Position numbers and translations under genes: made by a program
The notes under the pieces: generated by a model
Told to the model about the DNA's origin: nothing
Seen by the model: the letters and a program-made list of their open reading frames with translations, nothing else
Databases searched by the model: none
Part shown: positions 34,586-43,918 of the stretch, piece after piece
Layout: the number at the start of each line of letters is the position of its first letter
Numbering within the stretch: position 1 is the stretch's first letter
Assembly: GCF_030145185.1 (NCBI RefSeq)
Contig: NZ_JAQYWB010000015.1
Span: forward strand, 1 to 64,000
Source of the DNA: Desulfoluna sp.
Lineage (GTDB): Bacteria; Desulfobacterota; Desulfobacteria; Desulfobacterales; Desulfolunaceae
Reading direction: 5' to 3'
Length of the DNA stretch: 64,000 nt

Positions 34586-36163
34586 TCAATCGATGGTGAT
34601 GGTCTGGCCTTTTTTGGGGACAAAGGCCTTGAATCCTTTCTCTTTGAGGAAGTCGGCAAAGGCCAGGGATTGCTCCTCTTCTCCATGAACCACAGCGATA
34701 TTTTTGATATGAAGGTTGGACTTGCGCAGGAAGGTGTACATCTCTTCACGGTCGGCATGGGCGGAGAAGCCGCCTATTTTAACCACATCGGCCTTGAGGG
34801 GATACTCCTTGCCCAGGATTTTGACGATGGGGGCTTTTCCTGTGCGGCCTTGTTTTTTGTACTCCCATCCTGCTTCCATGATGCGCCGTCCCAGGGTGTG
34901 CTGGGCCATGTAGCCGACAATCACGATGGTGTTGTTCGGATTGTGGACCCGGTAACGCAGGTGGTGAAGGATGCGGCCTGCTTCACACATTCCCGAGGAG
35001 GAGATGATGATGTGGGGGGTGGTGGTCTTCATGCACTCCATGGACTCCGCCACCGTACTGATATAGTTGAGCCCCTTGAATTCAAAGGGGTTCAGACCTT
35101 TTTCCAGGAAGGTCTTGTGGGTCGCTTTGTCGTAGACTTCCGGATGCTCTGCAAAGACCCGGGTGAGGTTGCCAGCCAGGGGTGAGTCCACGAAAACCGG
35201 AAGTTTTGGGATGCGGCCTTCGTTTCTCAGCTCGTGGATGATGTAGACCACGTCCTGGGTTCTGCCGAAGGCGAAGGCGGGGATCACCACCACGCCGCCT
35301 TTGTTGTAGGTGGCGTTGATCACCTCGGCCAGCCGGTCCTTGAGCTCTTCTGCCGGTTCATGGTGACGGGCGCCGTAGGTGCTCTCCATGATCATCAGGT
35401 CGATGGGGCCGATGTTCTCGGGAAAGGAGAGGGTGGGGTTTCTCAGGATCGGACGGCCAAATCGTCCGATATCCCCGGTAAAAATGACGTTGAACCGGCG
35501 TCCTTTCTCACGGAAGGAGAGCAGGCACAAGGCCGAGCCCAGGATATGCCCGGCTTCGAAAAAGGTCAGGGTCATGCCTTTGCCGACGGTAATGGGTGTG
35601 TTGTACGGGTAGCCATCAAAGGCGGAGAGGGCGGCCTCGGCATCGGTCATGGTGTACAGCGGTTCGACGCTGTTCAGGTTGTATTGGGTGAGGAGCTTGG
35701 AGATGGCCTCCTTATTTAAACGAAGGCCGTTGTGTTTGAGGAGCTTGGTGATTTCCGATTGCTCTCGGTTGGTCAGGTCGTTTTTTTTGCCGTTGGCCAG
35801 GTTGTACAGGTGTCCTCGAACCGTTTTGTAGTTGAGGTAGAGCGCGTCTGATTCCTGGATGTGGGCGGAATCCCGAAGCAGATAAGAGCAGGCGTCTGCC
35901 GTGGTTCGGGTGGTGAAGACGCGGCCGTTGAAGCCTCCCTTGATGAGCAAAGGGATACGTCCTGAATGGTCGATGTGGGCGTGGGAGAGAATCATGTTGG
36001 TGACGTGGCTTGGATCCACGGGAAAGATACGGTTTTTGGCGTCGCTTTCTTTCCGTCTGCCTTGAAATAGTCCGCAATCCATCAGAATCGAATCTTTTCC
36101 GGACTCAAGCAGGTGCATGGAACCGGTGACTTCGCGAATAGCTCCGTAGAACGTGACATGCAT
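34586..36163 (-). CDS. metallo-beta-lactamase/beta-CASP RNA-processing nuclease
   Basis: A 525-residue MBL-fold nuclease. MBL motifs: SHAHIDHSGR (about 60-69, the HxHxDH zinc site), FEAGHILGSA (zinc His) and FTGDIGRFGRP (zinc Asp). The beta-CASP insert has ESTYG, a VIPAFAFGRTQ segment, VFVDSPLA, then ISSSGMCEAGR and the final histidine motif GGFSAHADREE; these belong to the CPSF73/YSH1-like exo- and endonucleases (RMMBL tail, with VHGEEEQSLAFADFLKEKG). It probably cuts RNA. The N-terminal KH domains of archaeal FttA are absent, and it is not RNase J. AAAGGAG precedes the ATG. It is transcribed alone. Confidence 0.9.
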   Translation of the reverse strand: MHVTFYGAIREVTGSMHLLESGKDSILMDCGLFQGRRKESDAKNRIFPVDPSHVTNMILSHAHIDHSGRIPLLIKGGFNGRVFTTRTTADACSYLLRDSAHIQESDALYLNYKTVRGHLYNLANGKKNDLTNREQSEITKLLKHNGLRLNKEAISKLLTQYNLNSVEPLYTMTDAEAALSAFDGYPYNTPITVGKGMTLTFFEAGHILGSALCLLSFREKGRRFNVIFTGDIGRFGRPILRNPTLSFPENIGPIDLMIMESTYGARHHEPAEELKDRLAEVINATYNKGGVVVIPAFAFGRTQDVVYIIHELRNEGRIPKLPVFVDSPLAGNLTRVFAEHPEVYDKATHKTFLEKGLNPFEFKGLNYISTVAESMECMKTTTPHIIISSSGMCEAGRILHHLRYRVHNPNNTIVIVGYMAQHTLGRRIMEAGWEYKKQGRTGKAPIVKILGKEYPLKADVVKIGGFSAHADREEMYTFLRKSNLHIKNIAVVHGEEEQSLAFADFLKEKGFKAFVPKKGQTITID

Positions 36164-36565
36164 GGAAGACTCCTTTCACCCCGGATAGCTGCCGGAGTTG
36201 CATGGGATGGAATATATTAAGATCTTCACTGTATGGCAGGGGGATCGGGGTGTCAACGAAGAGGAAGTAAAAGTGGTAAATGTCTGCCGGCCAAGTCGGC
36301 GGTGGCGTTTCGTCGGTGAATTCAAGTGAAGAGGCATTCGGTGGTGGGGCGATCGGTTTTTCATGAGGGGAGGGCACACGGCCAGGGGGCGAGAATGATC
36401 TGCGCAAGTTGTCGTTGATTCAGGGCATATTCCTGGGTGACATGCCTCGTGAAATGGTTTATACAGCGTTCTCTATAAAAAGGAATGAGGAGGTGGCACC
36501 CGTTTTTCACGCCGCCGTGACGATGGGGAATCCATCACAACCCTAAACGTCCTGAAGCACTGCCT
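36164..36565. other. intergenic region, nothing recognised
   Basis: A divergent spacer between the beta-CASP gene and the FUSC gene. It should hold both promoters, yet I see no strong -35/-10 pair, no repeat and no small gene. Confidence 0.45.
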
Positions 36566-37648
36566 ATGAAAACGAACACCTTTTTTCAGCATATCCCGGT
36601 CGCGCACCTGCGACATGGTATAAAAACCGGCCTCGCCTCTCTCCTCTCCTATGAGGCGAGTCGATCCCTGGGGCTCCCCTACGCCTTTTGGGCGGTCATC
36701 TCCACGGTCATCGTCATGCAGGTCTATGTGGCCGATTCGGTGAAGATGTGCCTCTACCGTTTTTTCGGTACCACCATGGGGGCGGGCATCGGTATTTTTG
36801 CCATCTGGGCTTTTCCTGCCGGCGATCTCTGGAACGATGTCGCCATTGTGCTTACCCTCGGCTTCTGCGGGTTTATGACCCGCTACAGTCCCCGTTATCG
36901 CATGGCGGCCATTACCGTTTCCGTGGTCTTTGTGGGCAGCTTCGGCGTCCCGACGGACGAACGGATTCTCTATGCTCTTTTTAGGGTCCTTGAGATCACC
37001 CTGGGGGTGGGGATCGCCTTTCTTGTCTCGGTTCTGGTTTTTCCGGAACGCCTTGAAAAGCACCTGGCTGAGAGGCTGAGCAGCCAGAAAACCCAGGCGG
37101 CCATCCTCTGCCGAGATTTGACTGCGGCCTTTGTGTATGGAGAGATGCGTCCCCCGCTTAAGGCATTGCAGGAGCTTTTCGCCCAGATTCGGAGCAATCG
37201 CGCCAGCCTTTCCGGCATCACGCATCACGAGCTCCTCTTTGCCCGAAGGCAGCGTGGACATACCCTGGAATCGAGCATCGGCCGGCTGGAGAGGACGGGA
37301 GATCATCTTGCTGTGATGGCCCATGCCCTTGAGAACGAAGCCCTGCTGAAGGAGCGGTTTCATATGGAAACCGAGCTTCTGGCCCTTTCCGAGGCCTGTG
37401 CCCTCACCCTGGAGCAGATGCGAGACACTCCGGCAGTCGTGGACTGCCGGGATCTTCACGAGGCCCTTATCGCCTGCGATGCTCGTCTTTTGGCCTTGCG
37501 CCATCAAGGGGCCACCTTTCGTTTTGACTTAGACATGCTCGCCGGCTTTTATGAGTTTTACAGCGCCTTAAAATCCCTGGCCCTGGATCTCGTGAGTGGG
37601 AACGCCGGACCTTTCGGGACCCTTTCCTCTGAAACACCGGATCCATAA
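36566..37648 (+). CDS. FUSC-family membrane protein (aromatic-acid-exporter-like)
   Basis: A 360-residue protein with about six hydrophobic segments in the first 165 residues (FGTTMGAGIGIFAIWAF; LGFCGFMTRYSPRYRMAAITVSVVFVGSFG), including the conserved R-x-x-x-T-x-x-G-x-x-x-G (RFFGTTMGAGIG) of FUSC/YccS/AaeB efflux proteins. A helical cytoplasmic part follows. Full AaeB proteins have two such halves; this one has only one, so it might dimerise. It probably exports aromatic or similar acids; the substrate is unknown. No MFP or OMF partner is adjacent. The RBS is weak. Confidence 0.82.
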   Translation: MKTNTFFQHIPVAHLRHGIKTGLASLLSYEASRSLGLPYAFWAVISTVIVMQVYVADSVKMCLYRFFGTTMGAGIGIFAIWAFPAGDLWNDVAIVLTLGFCGFMTRYSPRYRMAAITVSVVFVGSFGVPTDERILYALFRVLEITLGVGIAFLVSVLVFPERLEKHLAERLSSQKTQAAILCRDLTAAFVYGEMRPPLKALQELFAQIRSNRASLSGITHHELLFARRQRGHTLESSIGRLERTGDHLAVMAHALENEALLKERFHMETELLALSEACALTLEQMRDTPAVVDCRDLHEALIACDARLLALRHQGATFRFDLDMLAGFYEFYSALKSLALDLVSGNAGPFGTLSSETPDP

Positions 37649-37761
37649 TACTCTGGGCTTCCTATGGACTTATTGACCGGTTGTGGTTTCATTCTTCGGT
37701 GTGTGATATGTGCTTCTTACTAATGGAGTACAGATTCACGAAATGAGAAAGGAACCGATTC

Positions 37762-38496
37762 ATGAAGATATCTACAATTGCCGTGATTATGGCGATGTCC
37801 GAGGAGGCAGAGCCCTTTATCCGGGCCCACGGCTTGCAACGCGCCGATTCCGTTTTTGACCGTCAACTGCCCATGGATGTTTTCCTGGGAAAGGTCCATG
37901 GCCTGGATGTTTCTCTGGTGGTCTGCGGCAAGGACCCCCGCTTCGGGGTGGACAGCGTGGGCACCCAGCCCGCCACCCTCTCCACCTACCTTGCCATCGA
38001 GCGCTTTAAACCTGATCTTCTGATCAATGCCGGCACGGCCGGTGGCTTCCAGGCAAAGGGCGCTGAGATCGGAGATGTCTACGTGGGGTCCGGTTGTATT
38101 CGGTTCCATGACCGTCGTATCCCTCTCCCCGGATTCGAGGCCTACGGCGTAGGCTCCTATCCGATGCCTGAGTTTCATCAGTTTGCCGCCACGCTCGGGT
38201 TGAAGAGGGGCATTGTCTCAACGGGCAACTCCCTGGACATGGCGCCCGAAGACCTGGCGATGATCCAGGATAATGAGGGTGAGGTCAAAGAGATGGAAGC
38301 CGCCGCCATTGCCTGGGTTGCCGATCTGTACCAGGTCCCGCTGGTTGCCTTGAAATCCATCACGGATCTGGTGGACTCCGGCAGGCCGACCCATGAGGAA
38401 TTTCTGGAGAATTTAAGCGTGGCCTCCGAGGCCCTTCAGGCGAAATTGACCGCGGCGATTGATTACTGCGCCTGCACAGATCTTTCCCTGGCCTGA
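37762..38496 (+). CDS. 5'-methylthioadenosine/S-adenosylhomocysteine nucleosidase
   Basis: A 244-residue PNP/UDP-phosphorylase-fold nucleosidase. VIMAMSEEAEPF near the N-terminus has the catalytic Glu of MtnN; LLINAGTAGGFQ and the VKEMEAAAIAWVA segment (substrate-binding Glu-Met-Glu) follow, then KSITDLVD with the catalytic aspartate. It cleaves MTA and SAH to adenine plus the ribose product, recycling by-products of methylation and polyamine synthesis. The adenine could be deaminated by the enzyme at 10968. AAAGGAA precedes the ATG. The insert around residue 55-75 (KDPRFGVDSVGTQPA) differs from E. coli MtnN and resembles plant-type or MqnB-like members, so futalosine activity is not excluded. 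Confidence 0.85.
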   Translation: MKISTIAVIMAMSEEAEPFIRAHGLQRADSVFDRQLPMDVFLGKVHGLDVSLVVCGKDPRFGVDSVGTQPATLSTYLAIERFKPDLLINAGTAGGFQAKGAEIGDVYVGSGCIRFHDRRIPLPGFEAYGVGSYPMPEFHQFAATLGLKRGIVSTGNSLDMAPEDLAMIQDNEGEVKEMEAAAIAWVADLYQVPLVALKSITDLVDSGRPTHEEFLENLSVASEALQAKLTAAIDYCACTDLSLA

Positions 38497-39434
38497 TCCT
38501 GATCATGGTCCGGTCCCGAGGCTTTGCGGTTCCTCTGAATGTACAGGAGAGGGGAGCCCGTTGTCTTGGGAACCGGCCCCTGGGTGGAAAATATCCGTAA
38601 AAAGAAAGACCTTATAATGAGGGGGGCGTGAGCAGTTCTCGTTGTGCTTCGGTCCTCAGGTCAAACCACATCCTCCTTCAAACATGAATTTATCGGGTTC
38701 ACTCATAAAAGCCTGTTTGTCTACTCCAGCGCGAAAATTGGCAAAAGTTTGGTCCCCGGCAGGTCCGCAGCCGGAGGCGTATGCTGAATAGTTACTTGAG
38801 TATAAGGTTATCTCTCATCTGAGATTCAAAACTTTGGCATAAGATAGCTGCGGTAAAGAGCCGAATAGTAGATCATTTTTGCGAAAATGCTTGCGAATCA
38901 AAGCGTAAGAGCATTTAATAACTCGAAATATAAGATGGTGCCTGCTCTTTTCGAAGGAGCCCATTCAAACTTGAGCCCAGGGTGGTTTCAAATACTGTCG
39001 AGTACAACTTATTTTCTATGAATTTAATGAAATAGATTTTGTGCATCTTTATGCAGCGTTACAGTCCCTGTCCTGAGCGGATGTCATCTCAAACAGGCTT
39101 TCCTGAAAACAGATCCATTAAAAATTCTCGAAAACGTTTCACGAAATAAAACAACTCTTGTCGCATGGCCGGGGAGTTACCACCCGAAAGTTAATTTATG
39201 CGACAGCTTGAGCATCCCGAATACCGGTGCTGTGAAAATCCTGATGCCATTATTGTTTCAGAAAATGATTTATGAAAAGTAAAGAAGGGGTTTCCATCGC
39301 CATGAAATCACAGCCACACTCGACACAATCGAGTCACATCACGATTTTGTCGAAAAGAATGCTGATTATGTATCAACGCTGATGCGACCCATGCAGACCA
39401 TATCGTATAATCTATTTCTTCCGAGGCCCTAAGC
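38497..39434. other. 938-bp region without a recognised gene
   Basis: Apart from one inverted modular repeat (38735-38806), this region is A/T-richer than its neighbours, particularly 38800-39430. There is a small perfect stem ACTCGA-CACAA-TCGAGT at about 39317-39333. No coding frame with an RBS or a recognisable protein, and no tRNA or known RNA family, is seen. Together with the AlbA_2 gene it may be acquired DNA. Confidence 0.5.
38735..38806 (-). repeat. modular intergenic repeat, inverted copy
   Basis: On the minus strand: AGTAACTATTCAGCATACG, CCTCCGGCTGCGGACCTGCC, GGGGACCAAACTTTTGCC. It matches the form at 1471-1560 and 14362-14440. Confidence 0.7.
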
Positions 39435-41252
39435 ATGACAAAAGATGAGCTGATCGATCGCCTGAATGGTTACGAGTGGAAAGATTTTGAGTGTAAAAAG
39501 GCACAAAAAAGTGTTTCCAAAGATGCTTACTCCACGGTAACTGCCTTTGCCAACACCGAAGGAGGGTGGCTGATTTTTGGGGTGGTGGAAAAAGGGACAT
39601 CTTTTGAGGTGGTGGGAGTCAAAGAGGTCGATCAGGTGCAGAATGATTTTTTGAGCACCCTAAGAAGCCGGGAAAAGATCAACCGTGAGATTTCCGTGGA
39701 AGCCGAGCAGTTAAATATAGATGATAAGGTCGTGCTCGCCTTTTACATCCCCGAAGCATCACGCTACGACAAACCTGTGTATCTCAAGGGCAATCCAAAA
39801 GAGAGCTATATCCGGAGAGGTGCCGGGGATGAAAAATGCACCCAAAGTGAGCTGGAACGGTTTCTGCGGGATGCAAACCAGGAGTGCTACGACGGCCAAT
39901 TGCTCCAAGATATTCCTGTGGATCGATTTTATGATCAGGAAACGGTCTCGTGGTTTCAAAGCGAACTGGTCAGGAGAGATCCCGCAAAACGAGAAACAAA
40001 GGACCTTCTGAATTTTCTGATGCGCTGGAATTTTGTAAAGGAAAAAAGCCATTCCCATTACCCTACCCGGGCAGGTGTTCTTCTTTTCGGCACGCCTCGA
40101 TATATCAACCAGATCCTTTCTCGCCCCATTTTAGAATACAAGCTGGTCAATTCGCCTTTTGATGACGCCTTTTATCATGAAGGCGAAAGATGGGCAGACC
40201 GCCATCTCTACGAAGAGAACCTTTTTGAAACATGGCGCGGGCTCGTGGCCCGATACATGCGCATGGCGGAAAGGCCCTTTGCACTGGAACCTTCCACCTT
40301 AAAACGTGTTGAAGACCCGCCGGATTACATTGCCTTTCGTGAAGCCACCATCAATCTATTGGTACACCAGGATTACGGAGATCATCGAAGAACAGCATCT
40401 ATTCAATTCTTTACAGACGTCAACCGCTTCTGGAACCCAGGCGATGCCTCTGCAAGCCGTGAAGAACTTTTAAAAGCATCATATACCGAAATACGAAATC
40501 CCGACATCATCTCCGCATTCCGCCGCATCGGCTTAAGCGAGCAAGCAGGCTCAGGTATTACCGCCATCTACAAGAACTGGAACGACCTGGACCGTGTGCC
40601 CCCACTGATTCAAAATGACAAAGCAGGAAAATCCTTTCTGCTCACCCTAAACAAAAAGCCCTTGATCAGTGAGAAGATGCGGCATTTTCAGCAGGAACTC
40701 GGCGTCCAGCTGACCAAAGAGCAAGCCGATGTTCTGGCCCTTGCCATTGAAACGCCAACCATCGGACTTACAGATATCCGCGTTATCATAAGACGCCCCT
40801 ATTCAGAAGTGAAAAAAATTGTAGAATATCTTGTTTGTCAGCAACTGCTCAATAAAACAGGGGATGCTATCTTTGGGTTGGCGGATGCCATCCGACAACG
40901 ATACGACAAGAGCGTCTTGCCTGACGATACCACCGCGCCAGGTCCACTTGGGGCACAAGTCGGGACTAAGTCGGGACCAAGTCGGGACCAAGTTGGCACC
41001 AAGTTGGCACCAAGTCGGCACCAAGTCGACATACTGACTGCATGTACAACAGAACAGGCGATTCCAGATTTGCTGACCCTTGTAGGGCGGTCTGATAGAA
41101 CAAAATTTCGAAGAGAGTTATTAAATCCCCTCCTCGAAGAGGGGCTCATCGAAATGACCATTCCAGACAAGCCCAAAAGCAGCAAACAGCGTTACCGCAT
41201 CACTAAAAAAGGCCAAAGCGTACTAGTCGCATTGACCCTTGGTGAGAAATAA
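39435..41252 (+). CDS. AlbA_2/Schlafen-like regulator with winged-helix tail
   Basis: A 605-residue protein. Residues about 10-130 are an AlbA_2 (Schlafen-like) domain (YEWKDFECKKAQKS; TAFANTEGGWLIFGVVE; ESYIRRGAGDEKCT). Residues about 180-400 match the ATP-binding helicase C-terminal-like part (PDYIAFREATINLLVHQDYG; RNPDIISAFRRIGLSEQAGSGI). Two winged-helix regions follow (about 420-480 and 540-600). They are joined by a linker (QVGTKSGPSRDQVGTKLAPS) coded by seven 11-bp tandem repeats. Such proteins are often called transcriptional regulators or helicase-related and are frequent on islands; the function is unclear. The RBS is weak. A/T-richer surroundings suggest transfer. Confidence 0.82.
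   Translation: MTKDELIDRLNGYEWKDFECKKAQKSVSKDAYSTVTAFANTEGGWLIFGVVEKGTSFEVVGVKEVDQVQNDFLSTLRSREKINREISVEAEQLNIDDKVVLAFYIPEASRYDKPVYLKGNPKESYIRRGAGDEKCTQSELERFLRDANQECYDGQLLQDIPVDRFYDQETVSWFQSELVRRDPAKRETKDLLNFLMRWNFVKEKSHSHYPTRAGVLLFGTPRYINQILSRPILEYKLVNSPFDDAFYHEGERWADRHLYEENLFETWRGLVARYMRMAERPFALEPSTLKRVEDPPDYIAFREATINLLVHQDYGDHRRTASIQFFTDVNRFWNPGDASASREELLKASYTEIRNPDIISAFRRIGLSEQAGSGITAIYKNWNDLDRVPPLIQNDKAGKSFLLTLNKKPLISEKMRHFQQELGVQLTKEQADVLALAIETPTIGLTDIRVIIRRPYSEVKKIVEYLVCQQLLNKTGDAIFGLADAIRQRYDKSVLPDDTTAPGPLGAQVGTKSGPSRDQVGTKLAPSRHQVDILTACTTEQAIPDLLTLVGRSDRTKFRRELLNPLLEEGLIEMTIPDKPKSSKQRYRITKKGQSVLVALTLGEK
40953..41029 (+). repeat. 11-bp tandem repeat within coding sequence (7 units)
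   Basis: Seven head-to-tail units of the form SACCAAGTYGG (for example GACCAAGTCGG and CACCAAGTTGG). Because 11 is not a multiple of three, three units code for one 11-residue period, and any gain or loss of one unit shifts the frame of the last 75 residues. Confidence 0.92.
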
Positions 41253-41577
41253 GCATTACGCACGAGACCGTGTGAACGATATAAAGGAATCTGTTGATGG
41301 CCAAGCAAAGGAATTTGTATTTAGAACAGGAGTGTCTCAAATAGATAGAGACAAGTCAGCGGGACCTGTCTTCATTTTTCAATGGGCGCCTGATATGAAA
41401 TGGTATATGATACCAGATGTTTTAAGCCTCTTCGATGCCTGATGTCCCCTTCGTTTTTTTCGCACCTTTCCTCTCTGGCCCGGTTCTTGAATGCATTATC
41501 CCTGACTGGCATCACACAGAAGAACCCTTCTTCGCGAGTACGCCCTGTTTGAAACCCGAACTATAGGAGTCCAGGCC
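41253..41577. other. intergenic region, nothing recognised
   Basis: Spacer between the AlbA_2 gene and the old-yellow-enzyme gene. A 67-residue open stretch (41239-41442) has no RBS and overlaps the preceding gene end, so it is not called. No repeat or terminator is clear. Confidence 0.4.
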
Positions 41578-42654
41578 ATGTCTCAAGATATCCTCTTTTC
41601 CCCTTTTCATATCGGTTCGTTGACCCTTCCCAATCGTATGGTGATGGCCCCTCTGACGCGAAATCGCGCGGGGGACGGCAACACGCCCCATGCCTTGAAC
41701 GTTGAGTATTATGCCCAGCGGGCCACGGCAGGTCTTATGATCAGTGAAGCAACACAAATCTCGCCCCAGGGCGTGGGGTATCCGGGCACACCGGGGATTC
41801 ATTCGCCAGAGCAGATGGCCGGGTGGGAACGGGTGACGGCAGCCGTGCATAAAAAAGGCGGGCGGATTTTTCTTCAGCTCTGGCATGTGGGGCGGGTGTC
41901 TCACCCGTCACTTCAGCCCGATGGAGGGAAACCCGTGGCCCCGTCAGCCCTTGCTCCCCAGGGGGAGACCTTTACCGCAGATGGCATGGCCCCCTTTGAG
42001 ACGCCCCGGACCCTGGACGCCGAAGAGATGCCCTTTATTGCGGCTCAGTATGCTCAAGGGGCGGAAAATGCCATGGCGGCCGGTTTTGATGGGGTGGAGA
42101 TCCATGCGGCCAATGGCTACCTCATTGACCAGTTTTTAAGGGATGGGACCAACCAGCGTACGGATCTCTACGGCGGCAGCCCGGAGAATCGGCGGCGGTT
42201 TTTAAAAGAGGTGGTGGAGGCTGTCCTGGAGGTTGTGGACGCCGGAAAAGTGGGGGTGCGTCTCTCCCCGGAAAACACCTTTAACGACATCTGCGACAGC
42301 GAGCCCCAGGCCACCTTTGACGCCGTGGCCGAGATGTTGAACTCTTACCATCTTGCCTACCTTCATGTGGTGGAGGGGGATTTTGTCTCCGGAGAGAAAA
42401 CCCTCGATTACCCCCGGATAAAAGACCTTTTTGGGGGGCCTTATATGGCCAACGCCGGGTACACGAAGGAGCTCGCGGAAAAAAGTTTGCAGGCGGGAAC
42501 CGCCGACCTTATCTCCTTCGGGTCCCTGTATATCGCCAACCCCGATCTGGTGGTGCGCTTTGCAGAGAACGCCCCCTTGACCGAACCGGATGAGGCCACC
42601 TACTACGGGGGCGGCGCAAAAGGCTACACGGATTATCCTTTTTTACCTCGTTAA
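41578..42654 (+). CDS. old-yellow-enzyme-type alkene reductase
   Basis: A 358-residue FMN-dependent TIM-barrel oxidoreductase of the OYE/NemA class. Motifs: LPNRMVMAPLTRNRAGDGN (FMN binding near residues 18-36), LQLWHVGRVSHP, EIHAANGYLIDQFLRDGTNQRTDLYGGSPENRRRF (active-site His-Asn pair in HAANGYL) and LISFGSLYIANPDL. It reduces electron-poor alkenes, nitro compounds or nitrate esters with NAD(P)H; the physiological substrate is not predictable. TAGGAGT lies before the ATG. It is a single gene with its own terminator. Confidence 0.93.
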   Translation: MSQDILFSPFHIGSLTLPNRMVMAPLTRNRAGDGNTPHALNVEYYAQRATAGLMISEATQISPQGVGYPGTPGIHSPEQMAGWERVTAAVHKKGGRIFLQLWHVGRVSHPSLQPDGGKPVAPSALAPQGETFTADGMAPFETPRTLDAEEMPFIAAQYAQGAENAMAAGFDGVEIHAANGYLIDQFLRDGTNQRTDLYGGSPENRRRFLKEVVEAVLEVVDAGKVGVRLSPENTFNDICDSEPQATFDAVAEMLNSYHLAYLHVVEGDFVSGEKTLDYPRIKDLFGGPYMANAGYTKELAEKSLQAGTADLISFGSLYIANPDLVVRFAENAPLTEPDEATYYGGGAKGYTDYPFLPR

Positions 42655-42710
42655 GGGGTTGAGCCCCGGGTCTCTCTATACCAGGCTTGATCGTCTTGAA
42701 AAAACAAAAT

Positions 42711-42758
42711 GACCCCGCTTTATCCCGTTGATACGGGGAGAGCGGGGTCGTTTCTTTT
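42711..42758 (+). terminator. terminator after the alkene reductase gene
   Basis: GACCCCGCT and AGCGGGGTC form a 9-bp stem around a smaller CCCGT-TGAT-ACGGGG hairpin, followed by GTTTCTTTTT. Confidence 0.85.
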
Positions 42759-42879
42759 TGAGCTTTTTCAGGGCCGCGTTTTAAACGATGGCCCAGGCCG
42801 GTCTTTCGATGTCTGACGTCTATCTGTGACACCTCGCCAGCGGAATACCCATAGCGTATGCGCTTGTGGTGAATCTCGC

Positions 42880-42977
42880 AAACCCTCAAACGTCGCGCGA
42901 ATGCGGACGCATGACAACTCGAAGTAACGACATCCGAATCGCATTCGCAAACCCGCTTTCAAGGTGGCACACCTTGT
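42880..42977 (-). repeat. modular intergenic repeat, inverted copy
   Basis: On the minus strand: CAAGGTGTGCCACCTTGAAA, GCGGGTTTGCGAATGCG, a spacer and GCATGCGTCCGCATTCGCG. It overlaps the last codons or stop of the PspA-like gene. Confidence 0.8.
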
Positions 42978-43738
42978 TATTTTTTCAACGCCGCCAGGCG
43001 GTTGGCGATGGATTCGGTGGCCTGGGGCTGGCCGCTGGCTTCTTTCATGGCTGAGGCGATAAGCTCGCTCTCTTTTTCGGCCTTGCCGGGGGCGAGGAGC
43101 CTGGCTTTCATCTGGGCGGCCTCGGCTTTGGCGTTTGCGGCGTCGGCGTTTTTCTGCATGGCGGAGAGGGCACTTCCCAGCTGATTGGATTCGTCACGGA
43201 GCCCTGCGAGCTTGGCGGCCCGTTCGGCCGACTCCGAGGCACGTTCTTCACGAACTTTGGCCCGCTTCATCTCCTGAACCGCCTTTTCGAGGCTCTTTTT
43301 GGCGGTTTTCAGCTTCTCGGCGGAGAGGGTGGCCACGGCTTCGAGCTCTTCCATAAAGGCCTTGGCTTCCACGGCTTCCTGGGCTTCGATCTCCATTTCA
43401 GGCTGCATCTCTTCTAACAGCTGCACCAGCTCGGTGAGAGCTTTTTCGGTTTCAGCGCTCTCCGGTGCCTCGGCAAGACGCCCCTGAAGGATTTCCGCGG
43501 CCTTGAGGCGCTGGTTATAAAGGGCTTTTATGGCATCGGCCTCCGCCTGCTCTTTCTTGTAAACCTGGCGGGCTTCCCCCACCTCCTGAACCAATGTGTT
43601 GAGCCTTTTTTCCATCTGCTCAAGCTCCGCCTTCGAGGCCGTTTCCGGGTCCCAGGAGGCCAGGATCTGGACAATGCTCTGCCCAACGTTTTCGCTCTTT
43701 TTCTTGCCAAAAGATGAAACAAAACTGAAAAAACCCAT
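42977..43738 (-). CDS. PspA/IM30-like coiled-coil protein (YjfJ-like)
   Basis: A 253-residue protein that is almost wholly alpha-helical and rich in Glu, Ala and Lys, with a short N-terminal amphipathic start (MGFFSFVSSFGKKK). The length, the helical hairpin pattern (residues about 30-215) and the position beside a DUF2491 gene match the PspA/IM30-related YjfJ proteins of the yjfIJKL loci. PspA-type proteins form rods on the inner membrane and help repair it. Identity rests on the pattern and on context, since coiled coils have few fixed residues. AAGGAG lies before the ATG. It is the last gene of a minus-strand set with the DUF2491 and TAXI-fusion genes. Confidence 0.7.
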   Translation of the reverse strand: MGFFSFVSSFGKKKSENVGQSIVQILASWDPETASKAELEQMEKRLNTLVQEVGEARQVYKKEQAEADAIKALYNQRLKAAEILQGRLAEAPESAETEKALTELVQLLEEMQPEMEIEAQEAVEAKAFMEELEAVATLSAEKLKTAKKSLEKAVQEMKRAKVREERASESAERAAKLAGLRDESNQLGSALSAMQKNADAANAKAEAAQMKARLLAPGKAEKESELIASAMKEASGQPQATESIANRLAALKK

Positions 43739-43777
43739 GGAATGACTCCTTATCTGTCATGGTTGCTGAAAAAAATA

Positions 43778-43918
43778 AACATGCCTCCGGCGGCAGGGTG
43801 GCGAAGCCACTGTACCAAAAACCACCTTGAAAGCGGGTTTGCGAATGCGAGTCGGGTGTCGTTATCCGCAGCCCCTCGCGTCCGCATTCGCGTGGAGGGT
43901 GAGGGGCTGCATTTTACG
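43778..43918 (+). repeat. modular intergenic repeat
   Basis: ATGCCTCCGGCGGCAGGGTGGCG starts the unit, then CACCTTGAAAGCGGGTTTGC-GAATGCG at about 43822-43848, a spacer and CGTCCGCATTCGCGTGGAGG. It lies between the DUF2491 and PspA-like genes, in the opposite sense. Confidence 0.82.

Noticed and set aside
40953-41029. CRISPR-like array
   Set aside because: The units are 11 bp, contiguous and within a gene, without spacers.
41239-41442. 67-residue open frame after the AlbA_2 gene
   Set aside because: It starts at TTG inside the preceding gene, has no RBS and no recognised features.
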